DNA of 64,000 bases from Alcanivorax sp. GTDB taxonomy: Bacteria; Pseudomonadota; Gammaproteobacteria; Pseudomonadales; Alcanivoracaceae. The notes below the pieces were generated by a model that was given only the letters and a program-made list of their open reading frames with translations, had not been told where the DNA came from and ran no database searches. A program made the translations under genes and the position numbers. Shown piece by piece: positions 38,040 to 49,630 of the stretch. Numbering within the stretch: the first letter of the stretch is position 1; each line of letters starts with the position of its first letter. The DNA is taken from positions 372,001 to 436,000 of the forward strand of contig CP051239.1 of NCBI GenBank assembly GCA_017794945.1, read 5' to 3'.

Positions 38040-38324
38040 TCAGTCCACCAGTTCGTAGACGTGGAAGGCCTCGGGTTTCAGGGTATCCAGGGTGGTACCG
38101 ATGTAGACGGCGTTGTTGGGGATGCCGCTGCCGGTGGCGAACACCTTGAAGCGGCGTACTTCCTTGGGGGTATCAATGACGGTGTCGGCGTCCACTTCCA
38201 CCCACATGTAGATGGCGCGTTCCTGCTGGATAAAATCGACGCGCAGCACATCGCCTTCTTCCGGCAGGCGCAGTTCCTGCACGTCGGTGCCGGCTTCCAG
38301 GCGGTGTTTGTGAATTGTTTTCAT
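38040..38324 (-). CDS. Small protein of unknown function (DUF7352-like)
   Basis: A 94-residue soluble beta-rich protein (MKTIHKHRLEAGTDVQELRL ... FKVFATGSGIPNNAVYIGTTLD ... PEAFHVYELVD). I recognise the pattern from uncharacterised small proteins but not a function. It has no signal peptide or membrane segment. ATG 38324 has GGAGGG 6 bases upstream; the frame is open further but with low-complexity codons and no homology. It stands alone between prfB and recJ on the minus strand. Confidence 0.75.
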   Translation of the reverse strand: MKTIHKHRLEAGTDVQELRLPEEGDVLRVDFIQQERAIYMWVEVDADTVIDTPKEVRRFKVFATGSGIPNNAVYIGTTLDTLKPEAFHVYELVD

Positions 38325-38450
38325 GCTTCCCTCCGTTAGGGGCTGCCAGACATCGCCGGCCTTTTGGGCCGCGCGAGAATCGAATCGGGTACAACACGCC
38401 GGGGCGGCGCGAACGGCAATGCTAGCAAAGTGCCCGCGGGGAGGCACCTG

Positions 38451-40154
38451 TTACGCGGGTCTGAGGTGCTCGAAGAGCAGCTGCGGGTTGCGGTTGCCGC
38501 GGAATTCGTTCACTTCCAGTCGGTAGACGCCGTACACCCGGCGCGGGCGGTCGCCGAGCTGGTCCAGGTCGGCGTTGAAGTGGATGCCGTCCACCACGCC
38601 GCCGCAGCCGGGCAGGCCCAGGGTGAGCTTGAGGTGCCGCTCGCCGACCACGCGGCTGTCCAGCACTTCGAATTCGCCGTCGAAGCGCGGTGGCGGAAAA
38701 CCCTGGCCCCACGGGAAGCGGTGGCTGAGGATTTCCGCGGTGTCCAGGCATAAATCCTTTTCTTCCAGGGCGCCGTCGGTCTCCACCACTTCGTCGAACA
38801 GGTCGGCGCCGGCCACCGCCGCCACCGCCTCCTGGAAGGCCTCGGTGAAGGCCGGCAGATGGTCGGCGCGCAGGGTCATGCCGGCGGCCATGGCGTGGCC
38901 GCCGAACTTGTGCAGCATTTCCGGGTGGGCGGTGGCCACCGCGTCCAGCACGTCGCGCAGGTGCAGGCCGGGGATGGAACGGCCGGAGCCCTTGAGCATG
39001 CCCTTCTCGCGGGCCGGGGCAAAGGCGATCACCGGCCGGTGCACCGACTCCTTGACCCGCGAGGCGAGTATACCCACCACCCCTTCGTGCCAATCCGGCC
39101 CGTGCAGGCAGAGCGCGGCGGGCAACTCCCGCTCGCGCAGACGCGCCACTTCCAGCATGGCGGCATCGCGCATGCCCTGCTCGATGCCGCGCCGCTCGCG
39201 GTTGATGGTGTCCAGCTCCTCGGCGAAGCGGCGCGCCTGCTCTTCACTGTCCGCCAGCAGGCATTCGATGCCGTGGCTCATATCGGTGAGGCGGCCGGCG
39301 GCGTTCAGGCGCGGCCCGGCGGCGAAGCCCAGGTCCGCCGCCACCACCTTGGCCGAGTCGCGGCCGGCCACCCGCAGCAGCGCGCGCAGGCCCGGGCTGC
39401 CCTTGCCCGCGCGGATTCGGCGCAGGCCCTGCTCCACCAGAATGCGGTTGGCGTCGTCCAGCACCACCACGTCGGCCACGGTACCCAGGGCCACCAGGTC
39501 CAACAGATCCAGCACCGCGCTTTTCACGCCCAGGCGGCGCTGCACCGCCAGCAATAGATAGAAGGCCACGCCGACACCGGCCAGGTTGCGGGCCGGGAAG
39601 CCGTCCTCGCACAGGCGCGGATTGACCAGGGCGTCGGCGTCCGGGAGCCGGTCTCCGGGGAGATGGTGGTCGGTGATCAGAACATGCATGCCGGCGTCGC
39701 GGGCGGCGGCCACGCCGTCCACGCTGGCGATGCCGTTGTCCACGGTGATGATCAGGTCCGGTGACAGGGTCTCCCTGGCCAGCTCGACGATCGCCGGCGA
39801 CAGGCCGTAGCCGTATTCGAAGCGGTTGGGCACCAGGTAATCCGGGCGCCGGAAGCCCAGGCCGGCCAGCCCGCGCACCATCAACGCGGTGGCCGTGGCG
39901 CCGTCGGCGTCGTAGTCGCCCACCACGCAGATGCGCCAGTGCTGCTCGCGGGCCTGCTGCAGCAGGTCCACCGCCGCCCCCAGGCCGTTGAAGCCGTCCG
40001 GGTGCGGCAGGCGGCCCAGGTTCAGCTGCAGCTGTTCTTCCCGGGTGACGCCCCGGGCGGCGAGCACCCGGGCCAGCAGCGGCGGCACGCCGGGCCAGTC
40101 GGGCACGGTGTCCACGGTGCGGCGGCGGATCTCGGGAAAGGGTCGTGCGCTCAT
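38451..40154 (-). CDS. recJ: Single-stranded-DNA-specific exonuclease RecJ
   Basis: A 567-residue 5'-3' ssDNA exonuclease for RecF-pathway recombination and mismatch repair. DHH-family motifs: VVGDYDADGATATALM (motif I, residues about 79-94), ITVDNGIAS, LITDHHLPGD (motif III), NPRLCEDGFPARNLAGVGVAF, and the DHHA1 motif KFGGHAMAAGMTLR. The C-terminal OB domain contains LGLPGCGGVVDGIHFN. Length fits E. coli RecJ (577). Interesting beside the broken recO in this strain, since RecJ works with RecFOR. Confidence 0.95.
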   Translation of the reverse strand: MSARPFPEIRRRTVDTVPDWPGVPPLLARVLAARGVTREEQLQLNLGRLPHPDGFNGLGAAVDLLQQAREQHWRICVVGDYDADGATATALMVRGLAGLGFRRPDYLVPNRFEYGYGLSPAIVELARETLSPDLIITVDNGIASVDGVAAARDAGMHVLITDHHLPGDRLPDADALVNPRLCEDGFPARNLAGVGVAFYLLLAVQRRLGVKSAVLDLLDLVALGTVADVVVLDDANRILVEQGLRRIRAGKGSPGLRALLRVAGRDSAKVVAADLGFAAGPRLNAAGRLTDMSHGIECLLADSEEQARRFAEELDTINRERRGIEQGMRDAAMLEVARLRERELPAALCLHGPDWHEGVVGILASRVKESVHRPVIAFAPAREKGMLKGSGRSIPGLHLRDVLDAVATAHPEMLHKFGGHAMAAGMTLRADHLPAFTEAFQEAVAAVAGADLFDEVVETDGALEEKDLCLDTAEILSHRFPWGQGFPPPRFDGEFEVLDSRVVGERHLKLTLGLPGCGGVVDGIHFNADLDQLGDRPRRVYGVYRLEVNEFRGNRNPQLLFEHLRPA

Positions 40155-40447
40155 TCACTCAGCCTGGCGGAAAGACGCGGGCAAGGGTCCGCATAGACGC
40201 CTCCCGAGTCAAGATACTCCGGGCGCGGCTTGCTGTATCCTGCTGAGGGCCGAAAGCGCCGGCGGTTGAAAGTGCCCGCCCCGCACCCAATACAAGCGGG
40301 AAGCGGGCTTGCAACGACCGGCAAGTCACAAAAAGGGACTGAATGTATGCCCTTTGCTTTCATATACTTGGCGCCCCCGAGTGAGGAACCACAGGCTCAC
40401 CAAGGCGGCTGGCCGGCCGCATACTTTGGGACTGGAGAGCAAACGAT

Positions 40448-43798
<3,351 letters not shown>

Positions 43799-43828
43799 GT
43801 CTCCGCTTTATTCACTGTTGGTGATATG

Positions 43829-43865
43829 AAGAAGCCCCGGCGGGTTTTCTCGTCGGGGCTTCTTA
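43829..43865 (+). terminator. Terminator of fadBA
   Basis: AGAAGCCCCGGCG pairs with CGTCGGGGCTTCT across an 8-base loop GGTTTTCT, followed by TTATT. The first strong hairpin after the fadA stop. Confidence 0.8.
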
Positions 43866-43892
43866 TTGGGCGGCTGCCTCTAAAACCAAGGA

Positions 43893-43920
43893 TTGACAAT
43901 CTTTGTGGCGCGCCTAAAAT
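43893..43920 (+). promoter_or_regulatory. Sigma-70 promoter of the parDE pair
   Basis: TTGACA (43893-43898) and TAAAAT (43915-43920) are 16 bases apart, 30 bases before the parD start. ParD-type antitoxins usually repress their own promoter, so this is the likely control point. Confidence 0.65.
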
Positions 43921-43949
43921 TACCTCAATCCCCTTCTAGGAGAGTGAGC

Positions 43950-44207
43950 ATGCATATCTCACTGACCCCCGAACTCGAAGCCCGCATCAAGGCCAAGGTG
44001 GACAGCGGTCTTTATAACAACGCCAGCGAGGTCATCCGGGAATCCCTGCGGTTCGTGGAAACCCATGAAGAATGGATCAACGAACTCAAGCTGGCCCGGC
44101 TGCGTGAACAGCTTCAGGAAGGCATCGTACAATTGGACCAGGGCGACGGAATTCGCGTGGACAGCAAAGCCGGCCTCGACGACCTGTTCGAAGACCTGAA
44201 AGCCTGA
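43950..44207 (+). CDS. parD: ParD-like type II antitoxin
   Basis: An 85-residue protein with an N-terminal ribbon-helix-helix DNA-binding fold (MHISLTPELEARIKAKVDSG then YNNASEVIRESLRFVETHEE) and a C-terminal tail (LDQGDGIRVDSKAGLDDLFEDLK) that wraps the toxin. It should neutralise ParE and repress the operon. AGGAGAGTGAGC precedes ATG 43950. The stop overlaps the parE start (TGATG). Confidence 0.92.
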   Translation: MHISLTPELEARIKAKVDSGLYNNASEVIRESLRFVETHEEWINELKLARLREQLQEGIVQLDQGDGIRVDSKAGLDDLFEDLKA

Positions 44208-44503
44208 TGGGTTCTTTATCGCTGGTTCTGTCTCCCGCCGCCCGGGAGGATCTGCGTGCCATCCACCAATACGGATCACGCCAATGGGGTAAACCCCGAT
44301 CCGATGAGTACATGAGTTCGCTCAAGGACAAACTCTGGCAACTCCTCCAACAACCGGAGATCGGTAAAGCGCGGCCCGAGCTATCGCCTGGCGTTCGCAG
44401 TATTTCCGTTGCCAGCCATGTCATTTTCTATCGGGTCCAGCGGGAGGAGTTGCAGGTCGTCCGGGTTCTTCATGGCAGGCAAGACGTCAATCGCCACGTT
44501 TGA
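44207..44503 (+). CDS. parE: ParE-like type II toxin
   Basis: A 98-residue RelE/ParE-superfamily toxin; ParE proteins poison DNA gyrase. The family pattern is clear: LSPAAREDLRAIHQYGSRQWG, YMSSLKDKLWQLLQQPEIGK, and the C-terminal VASHVIFYRVQREELQVVRVLHGRQD. It is translated from the ATG that overlaps the parD stop. It is chromosomal and sits just behind fadBA at the edge of the accessory island, so it may stabilise that island. Confidence 0.92.
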   Translation: MGSLSLVLSPAAREDLRAIHQYGSRQWGKPRSDEYMSSLKDKLWQLLQQPEIGKARPELSPGVRSISVASHVIFYRVQREELQVVRVLHGRQDVNRHV

Positions 44504-44864
44504 TCGATATCGTATTGCCTGGACCTGATCACCCACCCCCGCCGTGCTCCCGGCCTTCGACCTGCCCACCAGCGGCACTTCCTAAGGCTTAGCCGAGGGC
44601 TCCCCAGCCCTGGGTACTCCGGCGCGCATTAGCGGCACCCTCTCAACGTACTGGAGGGTGGCTACAGCCGAATGGACTTACCGCTCTGTGCACCGGCCTC
44701 GATCAGAATATTTCCACGCTGATCAAAAAAGATTAAATTTTCTTAATCAGTAAGCACATAGGCCGAAAAGCCGAGCGGCCCCTGCGAATTGAGCTCACCA
44801 ACGAGTATAGAAAGGGCCTATAATTATTTCTGAACACTCTGCGAAGTGTATTTATTTTACCTAC
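44504..44864. other. Gap after parE containing a decayed thiolase 3' fragment
   Basis: The 361 bases encode no credible protein. The left half is GC-rich. From about 44617 to 44710 the sequence matches fadA 43676-43770 with many changes (shared blocks CTCCGGCGCGCAT, CGGCACCCT, CTCAACGTACTGGA, CTCTGTGCACCGGCCTCGATCAG-like end). From about 44720 the base composition becomes AT-rich, marking the start of the retron segment. Confidence 0.7.
44617..44710 (+). pseudogene. Degenerate thiolase (fadA-like) 3' remnant
   Basis: Aligned by eye with fadA codons around [20 protein letters not shown] and the following [11 protein letters not shown] region. The fragment has small deletions and many substitutions, so it is long decayed. 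It may derive from fadA itself by duplication when the island was inserted, or from a lost paralogous thiolase gene. Confidence 0.6.
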
Positions 44865-45800
44865 TCATCTACTTACATTCTTCCCTAAAATTTCATAGAT
44901 CTCATTCAAGCCGTATTTCGAAGCCAGCCTTTCTATGAAATCCGGCTCAATACTATTCACATAAGAAATCAAACCAGACAGGGTGGAAAGGTCACTTACT
45001 TCAAGCTCCCCCTTTAAATGGAGGTAAACCATCGTCCTTATTTTTCTCTTCAAATCTCGCCCAACAGACAAGTTACCTTCAGGAGTAATCTTTACGCCCG
45101 TAACCCGCCTCGTCCTTTTCTTTGATGAAAAACTTGTCTTCTTATGATTCAGGGATAAGGTAGGATATTTTTCATCGCGCAAAATTCCCTCTACGACCCT
45201 AGGAATATATTTTAGCACATCAACTTTTTTTGTAGAAAAGGTAAGATCGTCGGCATAACGCGTATAAAATATGCTATTTTTTGCGCAATACTTAGAGACG
45301 GAAACATCAATGTCGTACATAATCGCGTTGGCCAAAACGGGCGAAGAAGGAGCACCGATCGGCAAATAATAATCATCTCCGTCCTTTATTGAAACAACTC
45401 TCGAAAGCTGCAGCGCCTCCTCTTCTGTTATACCCAATAAACAGCGCTTATCGACAAAAAAACGAGTCAGATCATCTCTTTTAATTGATGGAAAAAAGTT
45501 CTTAAAGTCCATTCGAAGAATAAAATTGGACATCGAATGAGCCTCAGCATTACTGCGTATTGAAATACCTTTTCTATAAGCCATGGCCGCATCATGCAAA
45601 GGGAGTTCGCTAAACAACTTGGCAGAAAGCCAACGCTGGATAACCTTAAGCTCAGCGCTTGGGTGGTAAATATCCCTGTACCCTCCGTCCCTTTTCTGAA
45701 TCTTATAGTACTTATAACTATAAGGAGCTTGATAACATATATAAGAAAGCTTCTCCCGCGGGAGGGAGTATTCTTTTGCAATTCTCTCTATAAAATTCAT
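44865..45800 (-). CDS. Retron reverse transcriptase (St85/Sen2-like)
   Basis: A 311-residue RT. Visible blocks: KRDGGYRDIYHPSAELKVIQ (residues 36-55, fingers), ILRMDFKNFFPSI with catalytic Asp98, the retron-typical LPIGAPSSPVLANAIMYDID (146-165), YTRYADDLTFS with the YADD catalytic pair (182-185), NHKKTSFSSKKRTRRVTGV with the retron VTG motif (233-235), and a short thumb. It should copy part of the msr-msd RNA into msDNA. The ATG at 45800 overlaps the effector stop. Base composition is strongly AT-rich compared with the genome, indicating acquisition by transfer. Confidence 0.92.
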   Translation of the reverse strand: MNFIERIAKEYSLPREKLSYICYQAPYSYKYYKIQKRDGGYRDIYHPSAELKVIQRWLSAKLFSELPLHDAAMAYRKGISIRSNAEAHSMSNFILRMDFKNFFPSIKRDDLTRFFVDKRCLLGITEEEALQLSRVVSIKDGDDYYLPIGAPSSPVLANAIMYDIDVSVSKYCAKNSIFYTRYADDLTFSTKKVDVLKYIPRVVEGILRDEKYPTLSLNHKKTSFSSKKRTRRVTGVKITPEGNLSVGRDLKRKIRTMVYLHLKGELEVSDLSTLSGLISYVNSIEPDFIERLASKYGLNEIYEILGKNVSR

Positions 45801-46696
45801 TGAGCACCCCCCGCCGCTTCAAGCGACTCTGGATCGTGCTTCTGATAATAACCAATAATATCAATAGATATTTTACCAGCCTCATCCGAATCTAAAAGAC
45901 ACCAATCCGAATCTACTACTTTGTAGTCTCCGTATTCATCTCGAACGACGTAACCCATCGCCACAAGAACTGCCATAATCCGATTCAGTTTCTTGACATC
46001 GTAACTACCCATAACTTGCTTGACAGAAAACCTGAGGTTTTCAGGCGACATGATTTTCCATTCACGGAGCAGCTCAGCAAAAACCAGAAAAATCTGCTTT
46101 GCTGACGACTCTTTAAAAGGCTTCATATGAAGCCTTCTCTTATACTTCCAAACCTTTGTTGTCTTCTCTATCAGCCGGCCCATAGCAGTAGCAAAGCCGG
46201 CATCATAGTCATCAGCAAGAATTATAGGGAAAGGCTGGTAAATAGAAGCGGAATTGAGATGAGGTACAGGCCCATAGTTAATAAAAGAACCATCTTGAAA
46301 TTCTGCAGAATTAACTACTAAAGACTTCTGGGCTATGCCTGCATTAGCAGCAAAATAGCCTAACTCGGCAAAAGAACCAGGACTTTCAGGAAAAATAAGA
46401 ATGCTGTCCACTATCTCTGCAATAAGACTTTCAAACTCACTCAAATTGAGAAAAGTTGTATGATCGGAAGCTAAGACTTCCTCCATAGACTTTTCAGCAA
46501 GAACGACTATTAAATCGCTCACGCCTTGACGATTAAGGAAGTCAAGAAATTGAGCCCTAATGGAGGAATCGCTGGCGCCTCCACATACAAAAGATAGGTG
46601 ATAATTAGGAGGGATCGAATATTTACCGTTTTGTAGAGCCTCTTTTTGTTTGACCAGCAGATCCGTCGCCGGCTTATTATCTTCAAAGCTCTTCAT
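45797..46696 (-). CDS. Retron effector, nucleoside deoxyribosyltransferase-like with C-terminal DNA-binding domain
   Basis: A 299-residue protein. The N-terminal half has a Rossmann-like nucleoside 2-deoxyribosyltransferase-type fold (LSFVCGGASDS, residues 34-44; LIVVLAEKS; SILIFPESPGSFAELGYFA, 98-116) with candidate catalytic Glu111 in FAELGYF. The C-terminal third (about 200-290) looks like a winged helix (KKLNRIMAVLVAMGYVVRDEYGDYKVV). It matches the type II-A retron effectors (Ec86, St85/RcaT), which are toxic until inhibited by RT-msDNA and kill infected cells. Order msr-msd, effector, RT is that of Sen2/St85. AT-rich. Confidence 0.88.
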   Translation of the reverse strand: MKSFEDNKPATDLLVKQKEALQNGKYSIPPNYHLSFVCGGASDSSIRAQFLDFLNRQGVSDLIVVLAEKSMEEVLASDHTTFLNLSEFESLIAEIVDSILIFPESPGSFAELGYFAANAGIAQKSLVVNSAEFQDGSFINYGPVPHLNSASIYQPFPIILADDYDAGFATAMGRLIEKTTKVWKYKRRLHMKPFKESSAKQIFLVFAELLREWKIMSPENLRFSVKQVMGSYDVKKLNRIMAVLVAMGYVVRDEYGDYKVVDSDWCLLDSDEAGKISIDIIGYYQKHDPESLEAAGGAQ

Positions 46697-46717
46697 TCCA
46701 ATATTAACGCCGTTAAA

Positions 46718-46880
46718 GTTGTCACTTACAGGGCCGTCGCGGATTCTTCGATGAATCCGGCGCTAGGCGGATTCATCGAAGAATCCGCGCCACGATGTCG
46801 TACAATAATCTTCAGCCTGGCTATACACCCGGCATTAAGTCACGAGACATCTTTCATGACTTGGCTAAGAGACCAGATTA
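46718..46880 (-). ncRNA. Retron msr-msd RNA
   Basis: On the minus strand, directly upstream of the effector: candidate a1 GGTCTCTTA (46874-46866) with the branching G expected in the TTAGC that follows (opposite 46865), an msr stem-loop AAGTCA/TGACTT (about 46862-46836), then a very strong msd hairpin with 22-bp perfect arms (46738-46759 and 46768-46789, starting CGCGGATTCTTCGATGAATC) and an 8-base loop, and candidate a2 TAAGTGAC (46728-46721) pairing with a1 with one mismatch. No protein is encoded here. Exact RNA ends are estimates. Confidence 0.8.
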
Positions 46881-46904
46881 TTGAATATGATAAGCACAAA
46901 AGAA

Positions 46905-48833
46905 TCAACCTCTGAAATCCAGGGCATCCCCAGAACCTCCAAAGTTGCGCGACCTACGGATATTGCCATTCTGTATCCCGTTACAGGTCTCAGTAAACCA
47001 ATTACACCCACTACCAGTCATCAGCAACCGCTGCCGCGCACGCGTCATTCCTACATAGAGCAACCGCACCTCATACTCCAGGTTGTCTTTGTCATCTTTT
47101 AAGCCACCTAGGCCGGACAGCACCACACTGTCAAATTCCAGCCCCTTACTGCTTTGCCTAGTAAGCAGGGTGACATGGCCGGCGCTGGCATCATAAGACA
47201 CCTTCTCTGCCTTACCCTTTAGCCACGAACAGGCTATCCCTTTAGCTTTCATCGCTTTGTGTATTACTCCGCCCTGCCAATTGTGACCGTACACGACAGC
47301 CATGCTGTTTAGCGGCTTGCCTTGCATGTGCCACTTGCTAACACAACGCGCGATGTAGGCGGCTTCCTCTCTAAAGTGATCGAAGCGACGAAATTGAGGA
47401 GCCGGACCGCTGATACCTGCCACCTCCGGCGCGATAAGTGGGATATGGTCGTCGTCGGCATCCTGGGCTTGCAGGAAGTCCTTCGCGAAGTCGTAGGCAA
47501 AACTAAGGATCTCACGTGTGTTGCGGTAGTTGAGCCTCAGGATGGTGGTGCGCCCACGTGCCTCGATGCCCGCACTGGAAAGAGGAAACTTTAGGCTGCG
47601 CTTTTTGTAGATGGATTGGGCGTCGTCATAGAGCAGCAGCAGTGAGTTGGTGTCCGGGTCAATCATCTGGACGATGAGCTTGAGCCATTCCTGCTCGAAG
47701 TCATGGCCTTCGTCGATCATCACAGCGCTATATTGAGCGCGGGGTATCTGGTCTTTGTCCACAGCCTGGATGACGGTTTCTACTTCCCTCTCCCAGTACG
47801 GTGCGTCACCTTGAATCATGTCTACGTTATAGGTTTTACGTTGCAGGCCGCACCATTCGTGGAAGTGGTGCACCTGTACTTTCTCTTCGATGCCTTTTTC
47901 GGCGATGAAGCTACGCAGCCGGGCCGCCAGGGTGATGTTGAAGCACAGCACCAGGATGGGCTTGGTGACGGCCTGGGCGAGGTGCAGGCAGCGGTAGCCG
48001 AGGATCAGGGTTTTGCCGGAGCCGGCGACGCCGTGGATGACGCGGTGGCCGTCACCCATGCTTTTGGCGAGCTGTTCCTGTTGCAGGTCCATAACGCGGA
48101 CGATATCCGGGATGACCAGCTCATTCTCTTGGTCGGTTTGCCCGTCGACCGGGTCGTCATCTTGGCCTTCTTCAACGAACAGGGTTTGCTGCGGGGCGTT
48201 GATACGAATTTCGGGGAAAAGCTGCCAGCGGATGCGGTCGATCTGCGGGAGAGTGAGCTTTTCGCCGAAGGCGTACTCGAACATGTCCCAGAGCCGGGCC
48301 TGAAACGCCTCTGGGTCCGCGGTGGCGGTCATTTCGTCTCTACAGATCAGGCGGTGCGGGGGCAGCACCAGTTCCTGGTCCGCCTCCGAGATGGCCTCGT
48401 TCCATTGCTTGCGCGTGATGTTGGGGAAGACCACCCCATAACCCCAAGGGAAACAGAGATTACCCTTGAAGCGGCCGCCGGTCTGCATCAGGTGTGGGTC
48501 ACGCTGCAGGCGGTTTATGGCCACCAGGGCGCACTGACGCGCTTGCTCCAGGGGATTGCTGACGGTTTTAAGGCCCTGCTGGGTATAAATCTCGGCGTCG
48601 CGTGGGGTGAGGCGCTTGAGGGTGTCCAGCTTCCAGTCTTTGACCTCCAGGAACAGCAGGCCCCGGCCGGGGTGCAGGATGATGTAGTCGGGGTAGCGGC
48701 GCTGGCGGCCCAGGGGGATGTCGTACCAGACGGTGTAGTCGTCCTCGAGCAGGCTTTCCAGGCGCTGGCCCAGACGCCGTTCGCCGGGCGTCATGCCGCG
48801 AATGGTGCTGAGGCTTGGAATCACCGTAGCCAT
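46905..48833 (-). CDS. NERD-domain nuclease / UvrD-like superfamily 1 helicase
   Basis: A 642-residue protein. The N-terminal NERD (nuclease-related) domain has a PD-(D/E)xK-like set: RRYPDYIIL (Asp49) and LLFLEVKDW (Glu63, Lys65). From about residue 250 a superfamily 1 helicase follows: Walker A HGVAGSGKTLILG, Walker B AVMIDEGHDFEQEW, motif III LLLYDDAQSIY, LRLNYRNT, motif V HVTLLTRQSSKGLEFDSVVLSG and motif VI LLYVGMTRARQRL. NERD-helicases are often found in defence islands; function here is not proven. The gene ends about 25 bases before the retron RNA on the same strand. The 3' half is less GC-rich than the 5' half. Confidence 0.88.
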   Translation of the reverse strand: MATVIPSLSTIRGMTPGERRLGQRLESLLEDDYTVWYDIPLGRQRRYPDYIILHPGRGLLFLEVKDWKLDTLKRLTPRDAEIYTQQGLKTVSNPLEQARQCALVAINRLQRDPHLMQTGGRFKGNLCFPWGYGVVFPNITRKQWNEAISEADQELVLPPHRLICRDEMTATADPEAFQARLWDMFEYAFGEKLTLPQIDRIRWQLFPEIRINAPQQTLFVEEGQDDDPVDGQTDQENELVIPDIVRVMDLQQEQLAKSMGDGHRVIHGVAGSGKTLILGYRCLHLAQAVTKPILVLCFNITLAARLRSFIAEKGIEEKVQVHHFHEWCGLQRKTYNVDMIQGDAPYWEREVETVIQAVDKDQIPRAQYSAVMIDEGHDFEQEWLKLIVQMIDPDTNSLLLLYDDAQSIYKKRSLKFPLSSAGIEARGRTTILRLNYRNTREILSFAYDFAKDFLQAQDADDDHIPLIAPEVAGISGPAPQFRRFDHFREEAAYIARCVSKWHMQGKPLNSMAVVYGHNWQGGVIHKAMKAKGIACSWLKGKAEKVSYDASAGHVTLLTRQSSKGLEFDSVVLSGLGGLKDDKDNLEYEVRLLYVGMTRARQRLLMTGSGCNWFTETCNGIQNGNIRRSRNFGGSGDALDFRG

Positions 48834-49026
48834 TAGGTTCAGCCCCGGCGGGCAACGGCTTCGCGGATGGTTGTTTCAGAGCCCATGGCGGGCCGGCGGG
48901 TGCGCTCGCGGACAGACATCCCTTTCCCCTGAATCATTGTTCTCTTCGCCTGGCCTCTCCGGGCCGGCGCTTATTATTTTGTGATGCAGGTCCGAAATTA
49001 CACCATCTTGTGGCGCAAATAAAAGC

Positions 49027-49057
49027 AAAAAGCCCGGGGACATGGCCGCCGGGCTTT
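49027..49057 (-). terminator. Terminator behind the SRPBCC gene
   Basis: On the minus strand AAAGCCCGG (49057-49049) pairs with CCGGGCTTT (49037-49029) around an 11-base loop and runs into TTTTGCTTTTA. It lies 24 bases after the stop of the minus-strand gene at 49081. Confidence 0.8.
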
Positions 49058-49080
49058 GCAGGTAATCCGACAATCGCGCT

Positions 49081-49533
49081 TTATCCCTCGTCCGGAATCT
49101 CCGGATCCACCAGCTGCGCGAGCTGTATCAACGACTCCTGCCAGCCCTGATAACACATCTCAGCCGGGATTACCTCGGGCACGCCCTCTTGGACGATGTG
49201 CACCTCGGTGCCGCCGAGCACTTCCTTCAGGGTGACGGTGACCTGCATCTCTCCGGGGAGGTTGGGGTCGTCGAACTGGTCGGTGTAACGGATCAGCTCG
49301 TTGGGTTTCAGCTCCACGTAGGTGCCGCCGAAGGTGTGGCTGGCGCCGGTGGTGAAGTTGGTGAAGGACATGCGGTAGCCGCCGCCTTCGCGGACGTCGC
49401 TTTCGTGCATGGTGGCGGTGAAGCCAAACGGCGGCAGCCATTTGACCATGGCGTCGGGGTCGGTGAAGGCGCGGTAGAGGCGGTCGGGGGTGCCGCGCAG
49501 TACGCGGTGCAGGCGGATGGTCTGGCCGGTCAT
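49081..49533 (-). CDS. SRPBCC/AHSA1-family protein
   Basis: A 150-residue single-domain START-like (Bet v1/AHSA1) fold with a hydrophobic ligand cavity. Typical pattern: IRLHRVLRGTPDRLYRAFTDPDAMVKWLPP at the N-terminus, GGGYRMSFTNFTTGASHTFGGTYVELKPNELIRYT in the middle, and GWQESLIQLAQLV at the end. The family includes stress-related and polyketide-cyclase-like proteins; no specific ligand can be named. ATG 49533 has AGGAG 6 bases upstream and is preferred over upstream Met codons. It is monocistronic with its own terminator. Confidence 0.87.
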   Translation of the reverse strand: MTGQTIRLHRVLRGTPDRLYRAFTDPDAMVKWLPPFGFTATMHESDVREGGGYRMSFTNFTTGASHTFGGTYVELKPNELIRYTDQFDDPNLPGEMQVTVTLKEVLGGTEVHIVQEGVPEVIPAEMCYQGWQESLIQLAQLVDPEIPDEG

Positions 49534-49630
49534 GGGGGTCTCCTGTTGATTTGGATACCCCATGGTCGAACCCTGAACAGGGATTTCGACACCGGACATT
49601 CAGGGCGCGCTGCGGCGCGCCCTGAACGCT

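Noticed and set aside
43822..46900. CRISPR array
   Set aside because: The repeats here are single hairpins or overlapping gene remnants; there is no regular repeat-spacer pattern anywhere in the window.
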